Shown here: positions 17,478 through 26,028 of the stretch, in pieces
How the letters are laid out: the number at the start of each line of letters is the position of its first letter
How positions within the stretch are numbered: the stretch's first letter is position 1
Source of the DNA: Yoonia sp034652275
GTDB lineage: Bacteria; Pseudomonadota; Alphaproteobacteria; Rhodobacterales; Rhodobacteraceae
Length of the DNA stretch: 64,000 nt
Assembly (NCBI RefSeq): GCF_034652275.1
Contig: NZ_JAXIWG010000001.1
Location: forward strand, 186,001 to 250,000
Direction of reading: 5' to 3'
The notes under the pieces: generated by a model
Told to the model about the DNA's origin: nothing
Databases searched by the model: none
Seen by the model: only the letters and a program-made list of their open reading frames with translations
Translations under genes and position numbers: made by a program

Positions 17478-18590
17478 TTATTTGCCTGTGTTGTTGCTGC
17501 CCGCTTCGGCAGCACTTTCTTGGCTATGATCTTGGGCAAGTGCGGCGGCGGATGCAACCCGTGCCGCCAGCTTGTCGGAAAATCCGCTTTGCGCCAGCCG
17601 GTAGGCCAGATCGAGCGCGGCCGCCACACCTGTCGCATCAGCCGAGCCGTGGCTTTTGATCACCGTCTGGTTCAGGCCCAGAAACACGCCGCCATTCACG
17701 CGGCGCGGGTCTATCCGCTTGCGCAGGCGGCGCAAAGATCCACGCGCCAGCAGGGCACCCAGCATCGATAGCGGATTGCCCATCAGCGATCCGCGCAAAA
17801 GTTCGCTGATCAGCGTGGCTGTGCCTTCGCCGGTTTTCAGCGCGACATTGCCGGTGAATCCGTCGGTGACGATCACATCGACCTTGTTGGACGGCAGATC
17901 GCCACCTTCGACGAATCCGACGTAATCGAATTCACCTTTCTCGGCGGCGCGCGCGATCAGCTCATGCGCGACCTTGAGTTCGGCGCGACCCTTGTGTTCC
18001 TCGGTCCCGACATTGAGCAGTCCGACGCGCGGGCGTGCGATGTCCAGCCCGTTGCGCGCATAGGACGCGCCCATCAACGCATAGGTCAGAAGGTCGTCCT
18101 GATCGGCGCGGATATCGGCACCGGCATCCAGCATGACGTTGAACCCCGCCGGATTGCGTGACGGCCAGAGACAGGCGATGGCGGGGCGGTTCACGCCTTC
18201 GGCTTTGCGTAGGCGCAGCATCGACAGCGCCATCAGCCCGCCGGTATTGCCGCAGGACACGCAGACTGCGGCCTGACCGTCGCGCACCGCGTCGATGGCC
18301 GACCACATCGAGGTTTTCTTGCCATGCCGCAGCACATGGCTGGGCTTGTCCGACATCTTCACCACATCGGCGGCATCATGCACGGTCACGCGGTCGGTGA
18401 TGTTGTGCGATGCGACCAGCGGGTCAAGCTCGGCCTTGGGACCATGCAGCAGGGCATGGGCACCGGGCGTGCCTTTCAGAAACGTCGCAAGGCCCGCAAC
18501 CACGGTTGCAGGCCCTTTGTCGCCACCCATGGCATCAACAGAAAGCACATTGGCCGATGTCGAGACTGATCCCGTCTGGCGCTGTATCAT
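17478..18590 (-). CDS. plsX: Phosphate acyltransferase PlsX
   Basis: A 370-residue enzyme that converts acyl-ACP to acyl-phosphate, the first step of PlsX/PlsY phosphatidic acid synthesis. The N-terminal LSVDAMGGDKGP signature is at about 16-27, and GNTGGLMALSMLRL and VTDGFTGNVALKT are also characteristic. The C-terminal 25 residues are a polar tail. It lies between rpmF and fabH, linking ribosomal protein and lipid synthesis as in many bacteria. Confidence 0.96.
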   Translation of the reverse strand: MIQRQTGSVSTSANVLSVDAMGGDKGPATVVAGLATFLKGTPGAHALLHGPKAELDPLVASHNITDRVTVHDAADVVKMSDKPSHVLRHGKKTSMWSAIDAVRDGQAAVCVSCGNTGGLMALSMLRLRKAEGVNRPAIACLWPSRNPAGFNVMLDAGADIRADQDDLLTYALMGASYARNGLDIARPRVGLLNVGTEEHKGRAELKVAHELIARAAEKGEFDYVGFVEGGDLPSNKVDVIVTDGFTGNVALKTGEGTATLISELLRGSLMGNPLSMLGALLARGSLRRLRKRIDPRRVNGGVFLGLNQTVIKSHGSADATGVAAALDLAYRLAQSGFSDKLAARVASAAALAQDHSQESAAEAGSNNTGK

Positions 18591-18612
18591 GCTGTTGTGC
18601 CTGCGTTACAGC

Positions 18613-18819
18613 TTATGCTGCGTCTTCGTCCAGATCGACCTCGGTCGTGTTGGCGACGACTTCACGTGTCGCATAGTGGCCGCAGGACGGGCACACGTGG
18701 TGCGGACGCTTCATTTCTCCGCAGTTGTCGCATTCGTTGGGGTTTGCAGCGACAAGAGAGTCGTGCGCGCGCCGGTTGTTGCGGCGGGATTTGGAAACTT
18801 TATTCTGCTGGACGGCCAT
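18613..18819 (-). CDS. rpmF: 50S ribosomal protein L32
   Basis: A 68-residue L32 with the N-terminal AVQQNKVSKSRRNNRRAHD and four zinc-binding cysteines: Cys30, Cys33, Cys43 and Cys46. It is thus the zinc-containing (C+) form, with no sign here of a cysteine-free paralogue. It lies directly upstream of plsX. A 161-base gap to the YceD gene upstream probably holds its promoter, though I see no strong -35/-10 pair. Confidence 0.97.
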   Translation of the reverse strand: MAVQQNKVSKSRRNNRRAHDSLVAANPNECDNCGEMKRPHHVCPSCGHYATREVVANTTEVDLDEDAA

Positions 18820-18980
18820 GACGGAACCCTATGATAAACGGGCACGCGGCCCTGATTTGTGCATCTGTCGGGGGTCCTACGCCAATCTGGCAGCCCTGTC
18901 GAGACGCTGTATGAAAGAGGCCGCGAACATACTGCGATTCCCGCGCGGCGCAACCCCTTTTCGGGGTGGTAGAAAAGCGG

Positions 18981-19538
18981 TCAATCGTCCTTGTTTTTCA
19001 GGCTGTCGCGCAAGGCGCCAAGCCCTGCAAAGGGACGTGCTTCTTCGTCCGTCAAAGGGGTGACACCTTTGCGGGTATAGACGGTTTGCCCCAGTTCGGC
19101 CCCTTGCGCGCGCGGATATAGCGGCAGCGCTAGCGCCAGTGCTTCGGTCAGCACGGCGTAAAGGTCGATGGCGTCGGGCAGGGGTTCGAGCGTGTCATCC
19201 TCGGGCATCTCGACCTCGGTGCCGGTCGTCTCGGGCAGGTCGGCCAGATACTGGCGCGTCACATCCTCGTCGATCCGCGTCGTGACGGGATCAAGCGTGA
19301 CGACGCAATCCTGCACCACCGTCGCCCCCAGCTTTGCGGTCAACGCCCAGTCCTTGCGGCCTTGTGGGGTCAGTTCGCCTTCGAACCGGAGCTTCTTGAT
19401 GCCCACGATTCCCAAGGTGTCCGCGATGGCCGCGCGGTCGCCCGCATCCGGCGTCAGCACAAAGGTCGTGCCGCGCGATGCGGCAAGGTCGGCCAAACGC
19501 AAGAGTGATTGTGGCATCTGGGGCAAGGCTGCTTCCAT
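18981..19538 (-). CDS. YceD family protein (DUF177)
   Basis: A 185-residue protein of the YceD/DUF177 family found next to rpmF in most bacteria. The pattern includes ADLAASRGTTFVLTPDAGDRA, a central GELTP segment and the conserved VQDCVVTLDPVTTRIDE. YceD is required for normal 23S rRNA accumulation in some organisms and in plants; its molecular action is unresolved. The ATG at 19538 is chosen because the much longer frame upstream is a shadow of BamE. No cysteine pair of the classical YceD zinc type is seen apart from one Cys. Confidence 0.85.
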   Translation of the reverse strand: MEAALPQMPQSLLRLADLAASRGTTFVLTPDAGDRAAIADTLGIVGIKKLRFEGELTPQGRKDWALTAKLGATVVQDCVVTLDPVTTRIDEDVTRQYLADLPETTGTEVEMPEDDTLEPLPDAIDLYAVLTEALALALPLYPRAQGAELGQTVYTRKGVTPLTDEEARPFAGLGALRDSLKNKDD

Positions 19539-19607
19539 TCTTGAACAGGGGCGGGTGGTGATGTATCGGGGATAAAAGGCATCAGATGCCAAAGCAAGGG
19601 GCCTCAC

Positions 19608-20093
19608 ATGAACATGACCAAACTGCGCGCCAGCCTGCGGGCCTCGGGTTTTGTGGTGGCGGTCGTGGCGGTTGCGGCTTGCACGCCAATGACGCGTTTC
19701 CACGGCTTTGCGCCTGATGCGCGCGAACTGGCACAGGTGCAGGTCGGCCAATCGACGCGGGCCGATGTCGTGGCCCTGTTCGGCCCGCCCACTTCCGACG
19801 GCGGGGTGCGTAACGATACCATCTATTACGTCGCCAGCCAGTTCGACCGCATCGGCCCCTTTGCCCCGCGAGAGGTTGACCGCACCGTCATCGCCGTCAG
19901 CTTTGACGCCAGCGACCGCGTGCGCAACGTGACCCGCTATACGCTGGAGGACGGGCGCGTCGTGCAACTCGACCGTCGCGTCACCGACGACGGGATCGCG
20001 GATGTGGGCGTGCTGGAACAGCTCTTGGGCTCGTTCGGCCGGATCGATGCGGGCACCTTCCTTGGGGCGGACAACGGCGGCGGCGATCTTTAG
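19608..20093 (+). CDS. bamE: BamE/SmpA-like outer membrane assembly lipoprotein
   Basis: A 161-residue predicted lipoprotein. The signal peptide ends in VAVAAC with Cys25 as the lipidation site. The SmpA/OmlA domain follows, with the typical VQVGQSTRADVVALFGPPTSDG, which corresponds to the BamE beta-alpha fold. BamE stabilises the BamA-BamD complex that inserts beta-barrel proteins. It is transcribed divergently from the YceD gene, with 69 bases between, as in other Rhodobacterales. Confidence 0.88.
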   Translation: MNMTKLRASLRASGFVVAVVAVAACTPMTRFHGFAPDARELAQVQVGQSTRADVVALFGPPTSDGGVRNDTIYYVASQFDRIGPFAPREVDRTVIAVSFDASDRVRNVTRYTLEDGRVVQLDRRVTDDGIADVGVLEQLLGSFGRIDAGTFLGADNGGGDL

Positions 20094-20186
20094 CGCAGCG
20101 GCTGTTTTACAGGGCGTGTATCGCAAAAGTTGATTCGAGCGCATCCGCACTCTATCAAAAGCGGCAGCCCTTGCTGGAGTGTTGAT

Positions 20187-21050
20187 GTGAGCCGCCTTTT
20201 TCTCATGACTTGCGCAGCAATGCTGTCGCTGTCGGCATCTGTCGTTATGGCGCAGACGCAGGCGACGGACGAGATCAACAGCTACCTTGTGCCTGTCACC
20301 ATTCTGGACCACCCGCAGTGCAACGGCACGGGCCAGACCGCCTTTTCCCTTGCGATGCAGGCCGAGGATCTGCGGTTTCGAGTCAGCGCGGACACATGGA
20401 CCTCAAGCATTGATATGGGCGGTGGCCATTGGGCTGAGAGTGACTCCGTTCACAGCTGCTTTATCTTTCAGGAACGTGGTGAGGGCCGCAGGCAAATCGA
20501 GGTGCCGTGTGATGCCCAAGTGGCGGCACTGCCGCGCATGTGTACCATCGAAGAGAGACGCGGCACCGATCGGGTTCAGGTTCAGATGCCCTGTCCGGCC
20601 GCAGCAGCGGAGGCGGCCGAGGTCGACACCCCAGAGGCCCAGATCCTGCGTCTTGACCTCTCGCTGCAAGTGAACCTGTGCCAGTCATTGATGCAATTGG
20701 ACATCATCGACGGGCAGTGGACAGCAGACCTGACAGCAGGCGTAACAGTCACGCGCCAGCAAGGCGTTTTTAGCATGCTGGCGCCCTCCTTTCGATCCGT
20801 GTCGCGAAACGAACCGGACGCCACGATTTCCTTTACGACGGGGAATGGCCGGCGACATTGGCAGGGGGGCGAGCAACCATCCTATTTCCGAATTGAACTG
20901 ACCAAGATACCGGTCAACCTGCCTGAGGGTGGAGCGCAAACCGCCCGACTTCAAACCGATGTCATCGTCTTTCCCACGCTTGAAGGAACGCCGATATGCA
21001 GGACGGGTGACTGTAATTTAGCCTATACGTGGAATATCTTCCGTGAGTAA
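20187..21050 (+). CDS. Secreted Cys-rich protein of unknown function
   Basis: A 287-residue protein not recognised by family. The GTG at 20187 is preceded by GGAG at nine bases and opens a clean signal peptide, SRLFLMTCAAMLSLSASVVMA, cleaved near residue 22. The mature part has eight cysteines, including CRTGDC near the C terminus, so up to four disulfides are possible in the periplasm. There is an internal acidic/Ala-rich linker (PAAAAEAAEVDTPEA) dividing it into two halves with beta-rich pattern, each holding a Cys pair. Codon use resembles its surroundings less closely (more AT-rich in places), which may mean recent acquisition. No operon partner. Confidence 0.6.
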   Translation: MSRLFLMTCAAMLSLSASVVMAQTQATDEINSYLVPVTILDHPQCNGTGQTAFSLAMQAEDLRFRVSADTWTSSIDMGGGHWAESDSVHSCFIFQERGEGRRQIEVPCDAQVAALPRMCTIEERRGTDRVQVQMPCPAAAAEAAEVDTPEAQILRLDLSLQVNLCQSLMQLDIIDGQWTADLTAGVTVTRQQGVFSMLAPSFRSVSRNEPDATISFTTGNGRRHWQGGEQPSYFRIELTKIPVNLPEGGAQTARLQTDVIVFPTLEGTPICRTGDCNLAYTWNIFRE

Positions 21051-21082
21051 ACGAACGGCTTTGACCCATTCGGTCCCCCGCC

Positions 21083-21475
21083 TCACTCCTCCGGTTCAAA
21101 CGTCAGCGCCACCCCGTTCATGCAATACCGCAGCCCCGTAGGTGCAGGCCCATCGGGAAACACATGCCCCAGATGCGCGTCGCAGCGGGCGCAATGTACC
21201 TCTGTCCGCGTCATAAAGAATCCGCGATCCACCGATTCCCCGACCTGTTCGGGCGAGAGCGGCTCATAGAACGACGGCCAGCCGGTGCCGCTTTCGAACT
21301 TGGCACGCTGGTCGAACAAGGGCGCGCCGCAGCACACGCACAGATATGTGCCGGGGTCTTTGGGGAAATTGTCATGGGTGCCCGCGCGTTCGGTGCCATG
21401 CTTGCGCGTGACCTTGAACGCCAGATCGGACAGCTGTTCGCGCCATTCGGCATCCGATTTGATGATTTTATCCAT
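21083..21475 (-). CDS. msrB: Peptide-methionine (R)-S-oxide reductase
   Basis: A 130-residue MsrB that reduces methionine R-sulfoxide in proteins. The structural zinc is held by Cys46/Cys49 and Cys95/Cys98, and the catalytic Cys118 is in LRYCMNG. The segment ESGTGWPSF is the family signature. No signal peptide is present, so it acts in the cytosol. It converges with the Cys-rich secreted protein gene; no msrA is in the window. Confidence 0.95.
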   Translation of the reverse strand: MDKIIKSDAEWREQLSDLAFKVTRKHGTERAGTHDNFPKDPGTYLCVCCGAPLFDQRAKFESGTGWPSFYEPLSPEQVGESVDRGFFMTRTEVHCARCDAHLGHVFPDGPAPTGLRYCMNGVALTFEPEE

Positions 21476-21541
21476 GTCATATTCCTTTTTCGTCTGTTGC
21501 GCATAAGGTAGGGCGCAAGCACCCTATCGCCAAGGCAGGCC

Positions 21542-22258
21542 ATGACAATCGCATTCGAAATCGGCCGGTATCGCGCCCGTCTGGCGGCAACGCCCGACGA
21601 TCTGGCCGCCTGCCAGCGCCTGCGGCATACCTGCTTTTTCGGCCAAGCCGGTCTGGACAGCGATGCCTTCGATGCGCGCTGCCAGCATCTGATGATCGAG
21701 GACGGGGCGGGCCGGCTGGTCGCTGCTGCACGCCTGTTACTGATCGCGCAAGGCGCGGAGCTTGCACAAAGCTATTCCGCGCAATTCTACGACCTTTCCG
21801 GCCTGACCGCCCAGCCCGGCCCCCTGATGGAGCTGGGGCGGTTCTGCATCGCCGCCGATGTGCTTGATGCCGATGTGGTGCGTGTGGCTTGGGGGGCGCT
21901 GGCGGGCATTGTAGACGCGGCGGGCGTGCAGACCCTGTTCGGCTGCACCAGTTTCACAGGCACCGATCCCGCGCGCTATGGGGCGGCCTTTGCGCGTCTG
22001 GCGGCCCAGCATCAGGGGCCTGCGCATCTGCGCCCCGGCATCAAGGCGCCCGACGTCGTGGCGCTGGACGGGCAGGGGCATGGCACAGCCCCTTTGCCGT
22101 CGCTTCTGCGGTCTTATCTGGCGATGGGTGGCTGGGTCGGCGATCATGCGGTGGTGGACCGGCAGATGAACACGCTGCATGTGTTTACCTGCCTTGATAT
22201 CGCCGCCGTCCCACCCGCGCGCGCGCGCGCCTTGCGCGCCGTGATGGGCGCGCGCTGA
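21542..22258 (+). CDS. GNAT-fold N-acyltransferase, OlsB-like
   Basis: A 238-residue protein of the hemolysin-like acyl-ACP N-acyltransferase family, to which OlsB (lyso-ornithine lipid synthesis) belongs. Features are RYRARLAATPDDLAACQRLRH at the N terminus and the ELGRFCIAADV motif near 100. OlsB acylates ornithine with a 3-hydroxyacyl group; ornithine lipids are common in Rhodobacteraceae. No olsA-type second acyltransferase is adjacent, so the substrate is not certain and I leave the symbol empty. A CTTGCGC-TG-GCGCAAG inverted repeat follows the stop at 22264-22279. Confidence 0.75.
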   Translation: MTIAFEIGRYRARLAATPDDLAACQRLRHTCFFGQAGLDSDAFDARCQHLMIEDGAGRLVAAARLLLIAQGAELAQSYSAQFYDLSGLTAQPGPLMELGRFCIAADVLDADVVRVAWGALAGIVDAAGVQTLFGCTSFTGTDPARYGAAFARLAAQHQGPAHLRPGIKAPDVVALDGQGHGTAPLPSLLRSYLAMGGWVGDHAVVDRQMNTLHVFTCLDIAAVPPARARALRAVMGAR

Positions 22259-22299
22259 AACCCCTTGCGCTGGCGCAAGCCACGCAATAGCAGGCGGAC

Positions 22300-24108
22300 A
22301 TGGCACGCGCACCCCTTCTCCAGATTTCCGACATCGCCCTGACTTTCGGCGGCGATCCTGTTTTTGCCGACCTGTCGCTGGTGATCCAGCCGGGCGACCG
22401 GGTGGCCCTCGTCGGGCGCAACGGATCGGGCAAATCCACCTTGATGAAGGTGATGGCGGGCCTTGTGCTGCCCGACAGCGGCACGCGCGTGGCCTCGCCA
22501 GGCGTGCAGGTCGGCTATATGGAGCAGGACCCCGAGATGAAGGGGTTCGCCACCTTGGGCGATTATGCCGCGAGCGGTCTGCCGCCCGAGGAATCCTACA
22601 AGGTCGACATGGTCGCCGAAGGGCTGAAATTCGATCCCGCCGGTGCTGTGTCCACCGCATCGGGCGGGGAACGCCGCCGCGCGGCGCTGGCCAAGCTGAT
22701 GGCCGAAGCCCCCGAACTGATGCTGCTCGACGAGCCGACCAACCATCTGGATATCGAGGCCATCGCCTGGCTGGAAAACGAACTCAAACAGACCCGCGCC
22801 GCTTTCGTGCTGATCAGCCACGACCGCGCGTTCTTGCGCGCGCTGACCCGCGCGACGCTCTGGGTCGACCGCGGTGCCGTGCGCCGCGCCGAACAGGGAT
22901 TCGACGCCTTCGAGGAATGGCGCGACAAGATCTGGGAAGAAGAAGACCAGCAGCGCCATAAACTCAACCGCAAGATCAAGGCCGAGGCCCGCTGGGCTGT
23001 CGAAGGCATCTCTGCCCGCCGCACCCGCAACCAAGGGCGTTTGCGGGCATTGCAGGACCTGCGCGCCGAAAAGGCCGGCCAGATCCGGCGTCAGGGCACG
23101 GCGGCAATGGCCTTTGACGGCGGGTCCACCTCGGGCAAAAAGGTCGTGGAATGCTTCGGGCTGACCAAATCCTTTGACGGCAAAAGCATCGTGCAGGGGC
23201 TGGACCTGACCGTGCAGCGCGGCGACCGGATCGCCTTTGTCGGGCCGAACGGCGTGGGCAAGACCACGCTGATCAAGATGCTGCTGGGTCAGGTCGAACC
23301 GGATGCAGGGCAGGTCAAACTCGGCACCAAGCTTGATATCGCGGTGTTCGACCAGACCCGCGCGGCGCTGAACCCCGATATGACACTGTGGGAAAACCTG
23401 GCGTCGGACCCCGAACTGGGGGTCAGCGGCAAATCCGACCAGATTATGGTGCGCGGCACGCCCAAACATGTGGTGGGATACCTCAAGGAATTTCTGTTCG
23501 ACGAGGCGCAGGCGCGCGCCCCTGTCCGCTCGCTCTCGGGCGGTGAAAAGGCGCGGCTGTTGCTCGCACGGCTGATGGCGCGGGAAAGCAACCTGTTGGT
23601 GCTGGACGAACCAACCAACGATCTGGATATTGAAACGCTGGATCTGTTGCAGGACATCCTGGGCGATTACGACGGCACCGTGCTGCTGGTGAGCCACGAC
23701 CGCGATTTCCTTGACCGCGTCGCCACAACGACCATCGCGATGGAAGGCAACGGGCAGGCCGTCGTCTATCCGGGTGGCTGGTCGGACTATCGCGACCAGC
23801 GCGGCGGCGATTTCACTGAATCAGCAACGGCGACCAAGCCACTGGCGAAAAAGGATAAACCCGCTGAGAAAAAACCCAGTGGCGGGCTGTCCTTTACGGA
23901 AAAGCACCGGCTTGACGCGCTACCAGGACTGATCGCGACCCTGACGGCGGAAATCGGCAAGCTGGAAGAACTGCTCGCCGATCCGGCGCTGTTCACCGAA
24001 AATCCCGTCAAATTCGCCAAAGCCACCGACGCGCTGATCGCCCGCCAGATGCAGCTGTCCGATGCCGAGGATGAATGGCTGGCGCTGGAAGAAAAAGCCG
24101 CCGGCTGA
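22300..24108 (+). CDS. uup: ABC-F family ATPase, Uup-like
   Basis: A 602-residue soluble protein with two ABC ATPase domains and no membrane segment. Walker A motifs are GRNGSGKST (near 39) and GPNGVGKTT (near 318); both have signature and Walker B segments, the second being SGGEKARL and LLVLDEPTNDLD. After residue 510 comes a Lys-rich linker and a C-terminal coiled coil (about 530-602, with LPGLIATLTAEIGKLEELLAD), the feature of Uup proteins, which bind ribosomes and branched DNA. Its stop adjoins the stop of the convergent SDR gene without a gap. Confidence 0.85.
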   Translation: MARAPLLQISDIALTFGGDPVFADLSLVIQPGDRVALVGRNGSGKSTLMKVMAGLVLPDSGTRVASPGVQVGYMEQDPEMKGFATLGDYAASGLPPEESYKVDMVAEGLKFDPAGAVSTASGGERRRAALAKLMAEAPELMLLDEPTNHLDIEAIAWLENELKQTRAAFVLISHDRAFLRALTRATLWVDRGAVRRAEQGFDAFEEWRDKIWEEEDQQRHKLNRKIKAEARWAVEGISARRTRNQGRLRALQDLRAEKAGQIRRQGTAAMAFDGGSTSGKKVVECFGLTKSFDGKSIVQGLDLTVQRGDRIAFVGPNGVGKTTLIKMLLGQVEPDAGQVKLGTKLDIAVFDQTRAALNPDMTLWENLASDPELGVSGKSDQIMVRGTPKHVVGYLKEFLFDEAQARAPVRSLSGGEKARLLLARLMARESNLLVLDEPTNDLDIETLDLLQDILGDYDGTVLLVSHDRDFLDRVATTTIAMEGNGQAVVYPGGWSDYRDQRGGDFTESATATKPLAKKDKPAEKKPSGGLSFTEKHRLDALPGLIATLTAEIGKLEELLADPALFTENPVKFAKATDALIARQMQLSDAEDEWLALEEKAAG

Positions 24109-24825
24109 TCACGGCATCCGCAACGCGCCGTCCAACCGGATCGTGGTGCCGTTGAGATAATCGCATTCCACGATGAACCGCGCGAGGGCCGCAAATTCCG
24201 CCGGATCACCAAGGCGCGCAGGATAGATCACATCGCGCGCCAGCCCCGCCATCACCTCCTCGCCCAGCGATTCGAGCATCGGCGTGCGGAAAATCCCCGG
24301 TGCGATGGCCATCACGCGGATGCCGTTGCGCCCCAGATCGCGCGCCATGGGCAAGGACAGACCGGCGATGCCCGCCTTGGACGCGGCATAGGCCGCCTGT
24401 CCCTTTTGCCCGTCAAACGCCGCGACAGAAGCGGTGTTGATGATCACGCCGCCTTGCGTCATGCGCGCGGCGGCTAGGCGCGCCACGTTGAACGTGCCGC
24501 AAAGATTGATGTCGATGGTGCGCGCAAAGCTGTCCTGCCGGTGTGGGCCATCGCGGCCCAGCGTCTTTTCCGCCGTGGCGATGCCTGCGCAATTGACTGC
24601 GACATTCAGGCCCGTGACCTGATCCAGACCCGCGGCAACGCTGGCCTCATCGGTCACGTCGACCTGCGCGAAGCCCGCGCCAATCTGTGCTGCAAAATCC
24701 GCACCCGCCGGATCGCGGTCGAATATGGTGACCTGCGCCCCCGCCGCGGCAAAGGCCCGCGCCGTCGCCGCACCCAGACCGGATGCGCCCCCCGTCACAA
24801 TCGCCACCACTGTTGATATATCCAT
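24109..24825 (-). CDS. Short-chain dehydrogenase, 3-hydroxyacyl-CoA dehydrogenase-like
   Basis: A 238-residue SDR. The NAD-binding motif TGGASGLG is at 11-18, NCAGIA follows near 83, and the catalytic Ser-Tyr-Lys is in the segments NTASVAAFDG and YAASKAG. The sequence SKAGIAGLSLPMARDLGRNGIRV with PGIFRTPML resembles 3-hydroxyacyl-CoA dehydrogenase type 2 (HSD17B10-like) enzymes of fatty-acid or branched-chain amino-acid breakdown. No companion catabolic genes are next to it. The Asp near residue 37 suggests NAD rather than NADP. Confidence 0.82.
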   Translation of the reverse strand: MDISTVVAIVTGGASGLGAATARAFAAAGAQVTIFDRDPAGADFAAQIGAGFAQVDVTDEASVAAGLDQVTGLNVAVNCAGIATAEKTLGRDGPHRQDSFARTIDINLCGTFNVARLAAARMTQGGVIINTASVAAFDGQKGQAAYAASKAGIAGLSLPMARDLGRNGIRVMAIAPGIFRTPMLESLGEEVMAGLARDVIYPARLGDPAEFAALARFIVECDYLNGTTIRLDGALRMP

Positions 24826-24877
24826 GCAGTCCTCCCGTTGCGGTCAGACTGCCCAAGCAATCAAAGAATGCCAACCC

Positions 24878-24930
24878 CATCGTTCGAGCCCAAATATCCT
24901 CGGGGGGGTCTGGGGGGCCGACAGCCCCCC
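24878..24930 (-). repeat. Dispersed intergenic element, copy R4, with GC hairpin
   Basis: Minus-strand copy: a perfect seven-base GGGGGGC/GCCCCCC hairpin (24912-24930), then CCCCCCGAGGATATTTGGG and CTCGAACGATG. It lies between the iron-binding protein stop and the SDR start. The hairpin lacks a T run, so it is a weak terminator candidate. Confidence 0.65.
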
Positions 24931-24942
24931 AGCTTTCTTGAC

Positions 24943-25947
24943 TCAGCCGTCGAAGTTCACTTCTTCCATGATCCGCACCGATGCGGGCCGGTTGTTGGCC
25001 AGTTCGTTCAGATCGACCGTATCAGGCGTGAAGGTCCCCCAGCTTGCGACCAGTTCGGACATCGCCGCGCCTTCCAGCACGGGGTATTCGTGGTTGGTTT
25101 CGGCATAGATCGCCTGTGCGGCCGGCGAGACGAGGAATTCCATCAACTGCACCGCTTCGTCACGGTTCGGCGCGGATTGCGTCATCGCGATGCCCGACAC
25201 GTTCAGATGGGTGCCGCCATCCTCGAACGTCGGGAAGATGATACGCACGGCATTGGCCCATTCCTGCTGCTCGGGATCGGCCAGCATCGCGCCCATGTAA
25301 TAGGTGTTGGTCAGCGAAATATCGCATTCCCCGGCCCAGATCGCACGCACCTGCGCGCGGTCATTGCCTTCGGGCTTGCGCGCAAGGTTTGCCCGCAGGC
25401 CAGCGGCCCAGTCGCGCGCCGCATCTTCGCCCTTGTGCGCGATCACGGCGGACAGCAGTGCGAGGCTGTAGTTGTTCAGACCCGAGCGCGAACAGATGCG
25501 TCCGGCCCATTTCTCGCTGGTCAGGTCTTCGTAGGTGGTGACTTCGCCATCGGCCACACGCTCGTTAGAGGCATAGATCACGCGGGCGCGGGTTGTCAGA
25601 GCGAACCAGAGATTCTCGTCGCTGCGCAACTCGGCAGGGATGGCCGCGTTCAGCACATCGCTTTCGACAGCCTGCACAACACCGGCATCCACGATCTGCT
25701 TGAGGTTCGCGATATCGACGGTCATCACCAGATCGGCGGGCGAACGTGCCCCTTCGGCGGTCAGGCGTTCGACCAGACCATCCTCGATGAAGGACAGGTT
25801 GACGGCGATGCCCGTCTCGGCAGTGAAGGCATCCATGACGGGCTGGATCAGGCCGGGTTCACGGGTGGTGTAGATATTGACATCGGCAATGGCAGGGCCG
25901 GCGATGGCGGCACAGGTGCTGGCCAAAAGGATGTTGCGCAGGTTCAT
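24943..25947 (-). CDS. Ferric-iron ABC transporter substrate-binding protein
   Basis: A 334-residue periplasmic binding protein of the FbpA/FutA/AfuA type. A signal peptide is cleaved near residue 21 (AIAGPAIA|DVN), and the mature protein starts DVNIYTTREPGLI, as in FutA1. The Tyr pair in NTYYMGAM near 215 matches the iron-ligand region. ATG 25947 follows AAGGAG. No permease or ATPase gene adjoins it; the downstream neighbour is an SDR. The promoter carries two tandem IscR-like boxes, which suggests iron control, so the remaining transporter genes are presumably elsewhere. Confidence 0.88.
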   Translation of the reverse strand: MNLRNILLASTCAAIAGPAIADVNIYTTREPGLIQPVMDAFTAETGIAVNLSFIEDGLVERLTAEGARSPADLVMTVDIANLKQIVDAGVVQAVESDVLNAAIPAELRSDENLWFALTTRARVIYASNERVADGEVTTYEDLTSEKWAGRICSRSGLNNYSLALLSAVIAHKGEDAARDWAAGLRANLARKPEGNDRAQVRAIWAGECDISLTNTYYMGAMLADPEQQEWANAVRIIFPTFEDGGTHLNVSGIAMTQSAPNRDEAVQLMEFLVSPAAQAIYAETNHEYPVLEGAAMSELVASWGTFTPDTVDLNELANNRPASVRIMEEVNFDG

Positions 25948-25975
25948 GGGAAGGCTCCTTGGTTGAACTGGCGCC

Positions 25976-26028
25976 TTTAAGCCTGAGTCTTTTACTCGGG
26001 TCAATACCTGAATGTTTTAGTCGGGCTA
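25976..26028 (-). promoter_or_regulatory. Promoter of iron-binding protein gene with two IscR-like boxes
   Basis: On the minus strand TTGACC (25999-26004) and CTTAAA (25976-25981) are spaced by 17 bases. A 19-base near-repeat occurs twice with a 25-base period: box A at 26007-26025 (CCCGACTAAAACATTCAGG) and box B at 25982-26000 (CCCGAGTAAAAGACTCAGG), three mismatches apart. Box B fills the spacer of the promoter. With flanks, box A matches 21 of 25 positions of the E. coli type 1 IscR consensus as I recall it, and both resemble the Iron-Rhodo-box assigned to IscR in Rhodobacterales. Binding would block the promoter under iron sufficiency. Confidence 0.6.

Noticed and set aside
18950..18980. 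Short ACCCC-TTTTC-GGGGT hairpin near the YceD gene stop
   Set aside because: Only five base pairs and no T run; not a credible terminator.
22144..23697. 517-codon minus-strand ORF across the GNAT and Uup-like genes
   Set aside because: Shadow of confirmed coding sequence on the opposite strand.
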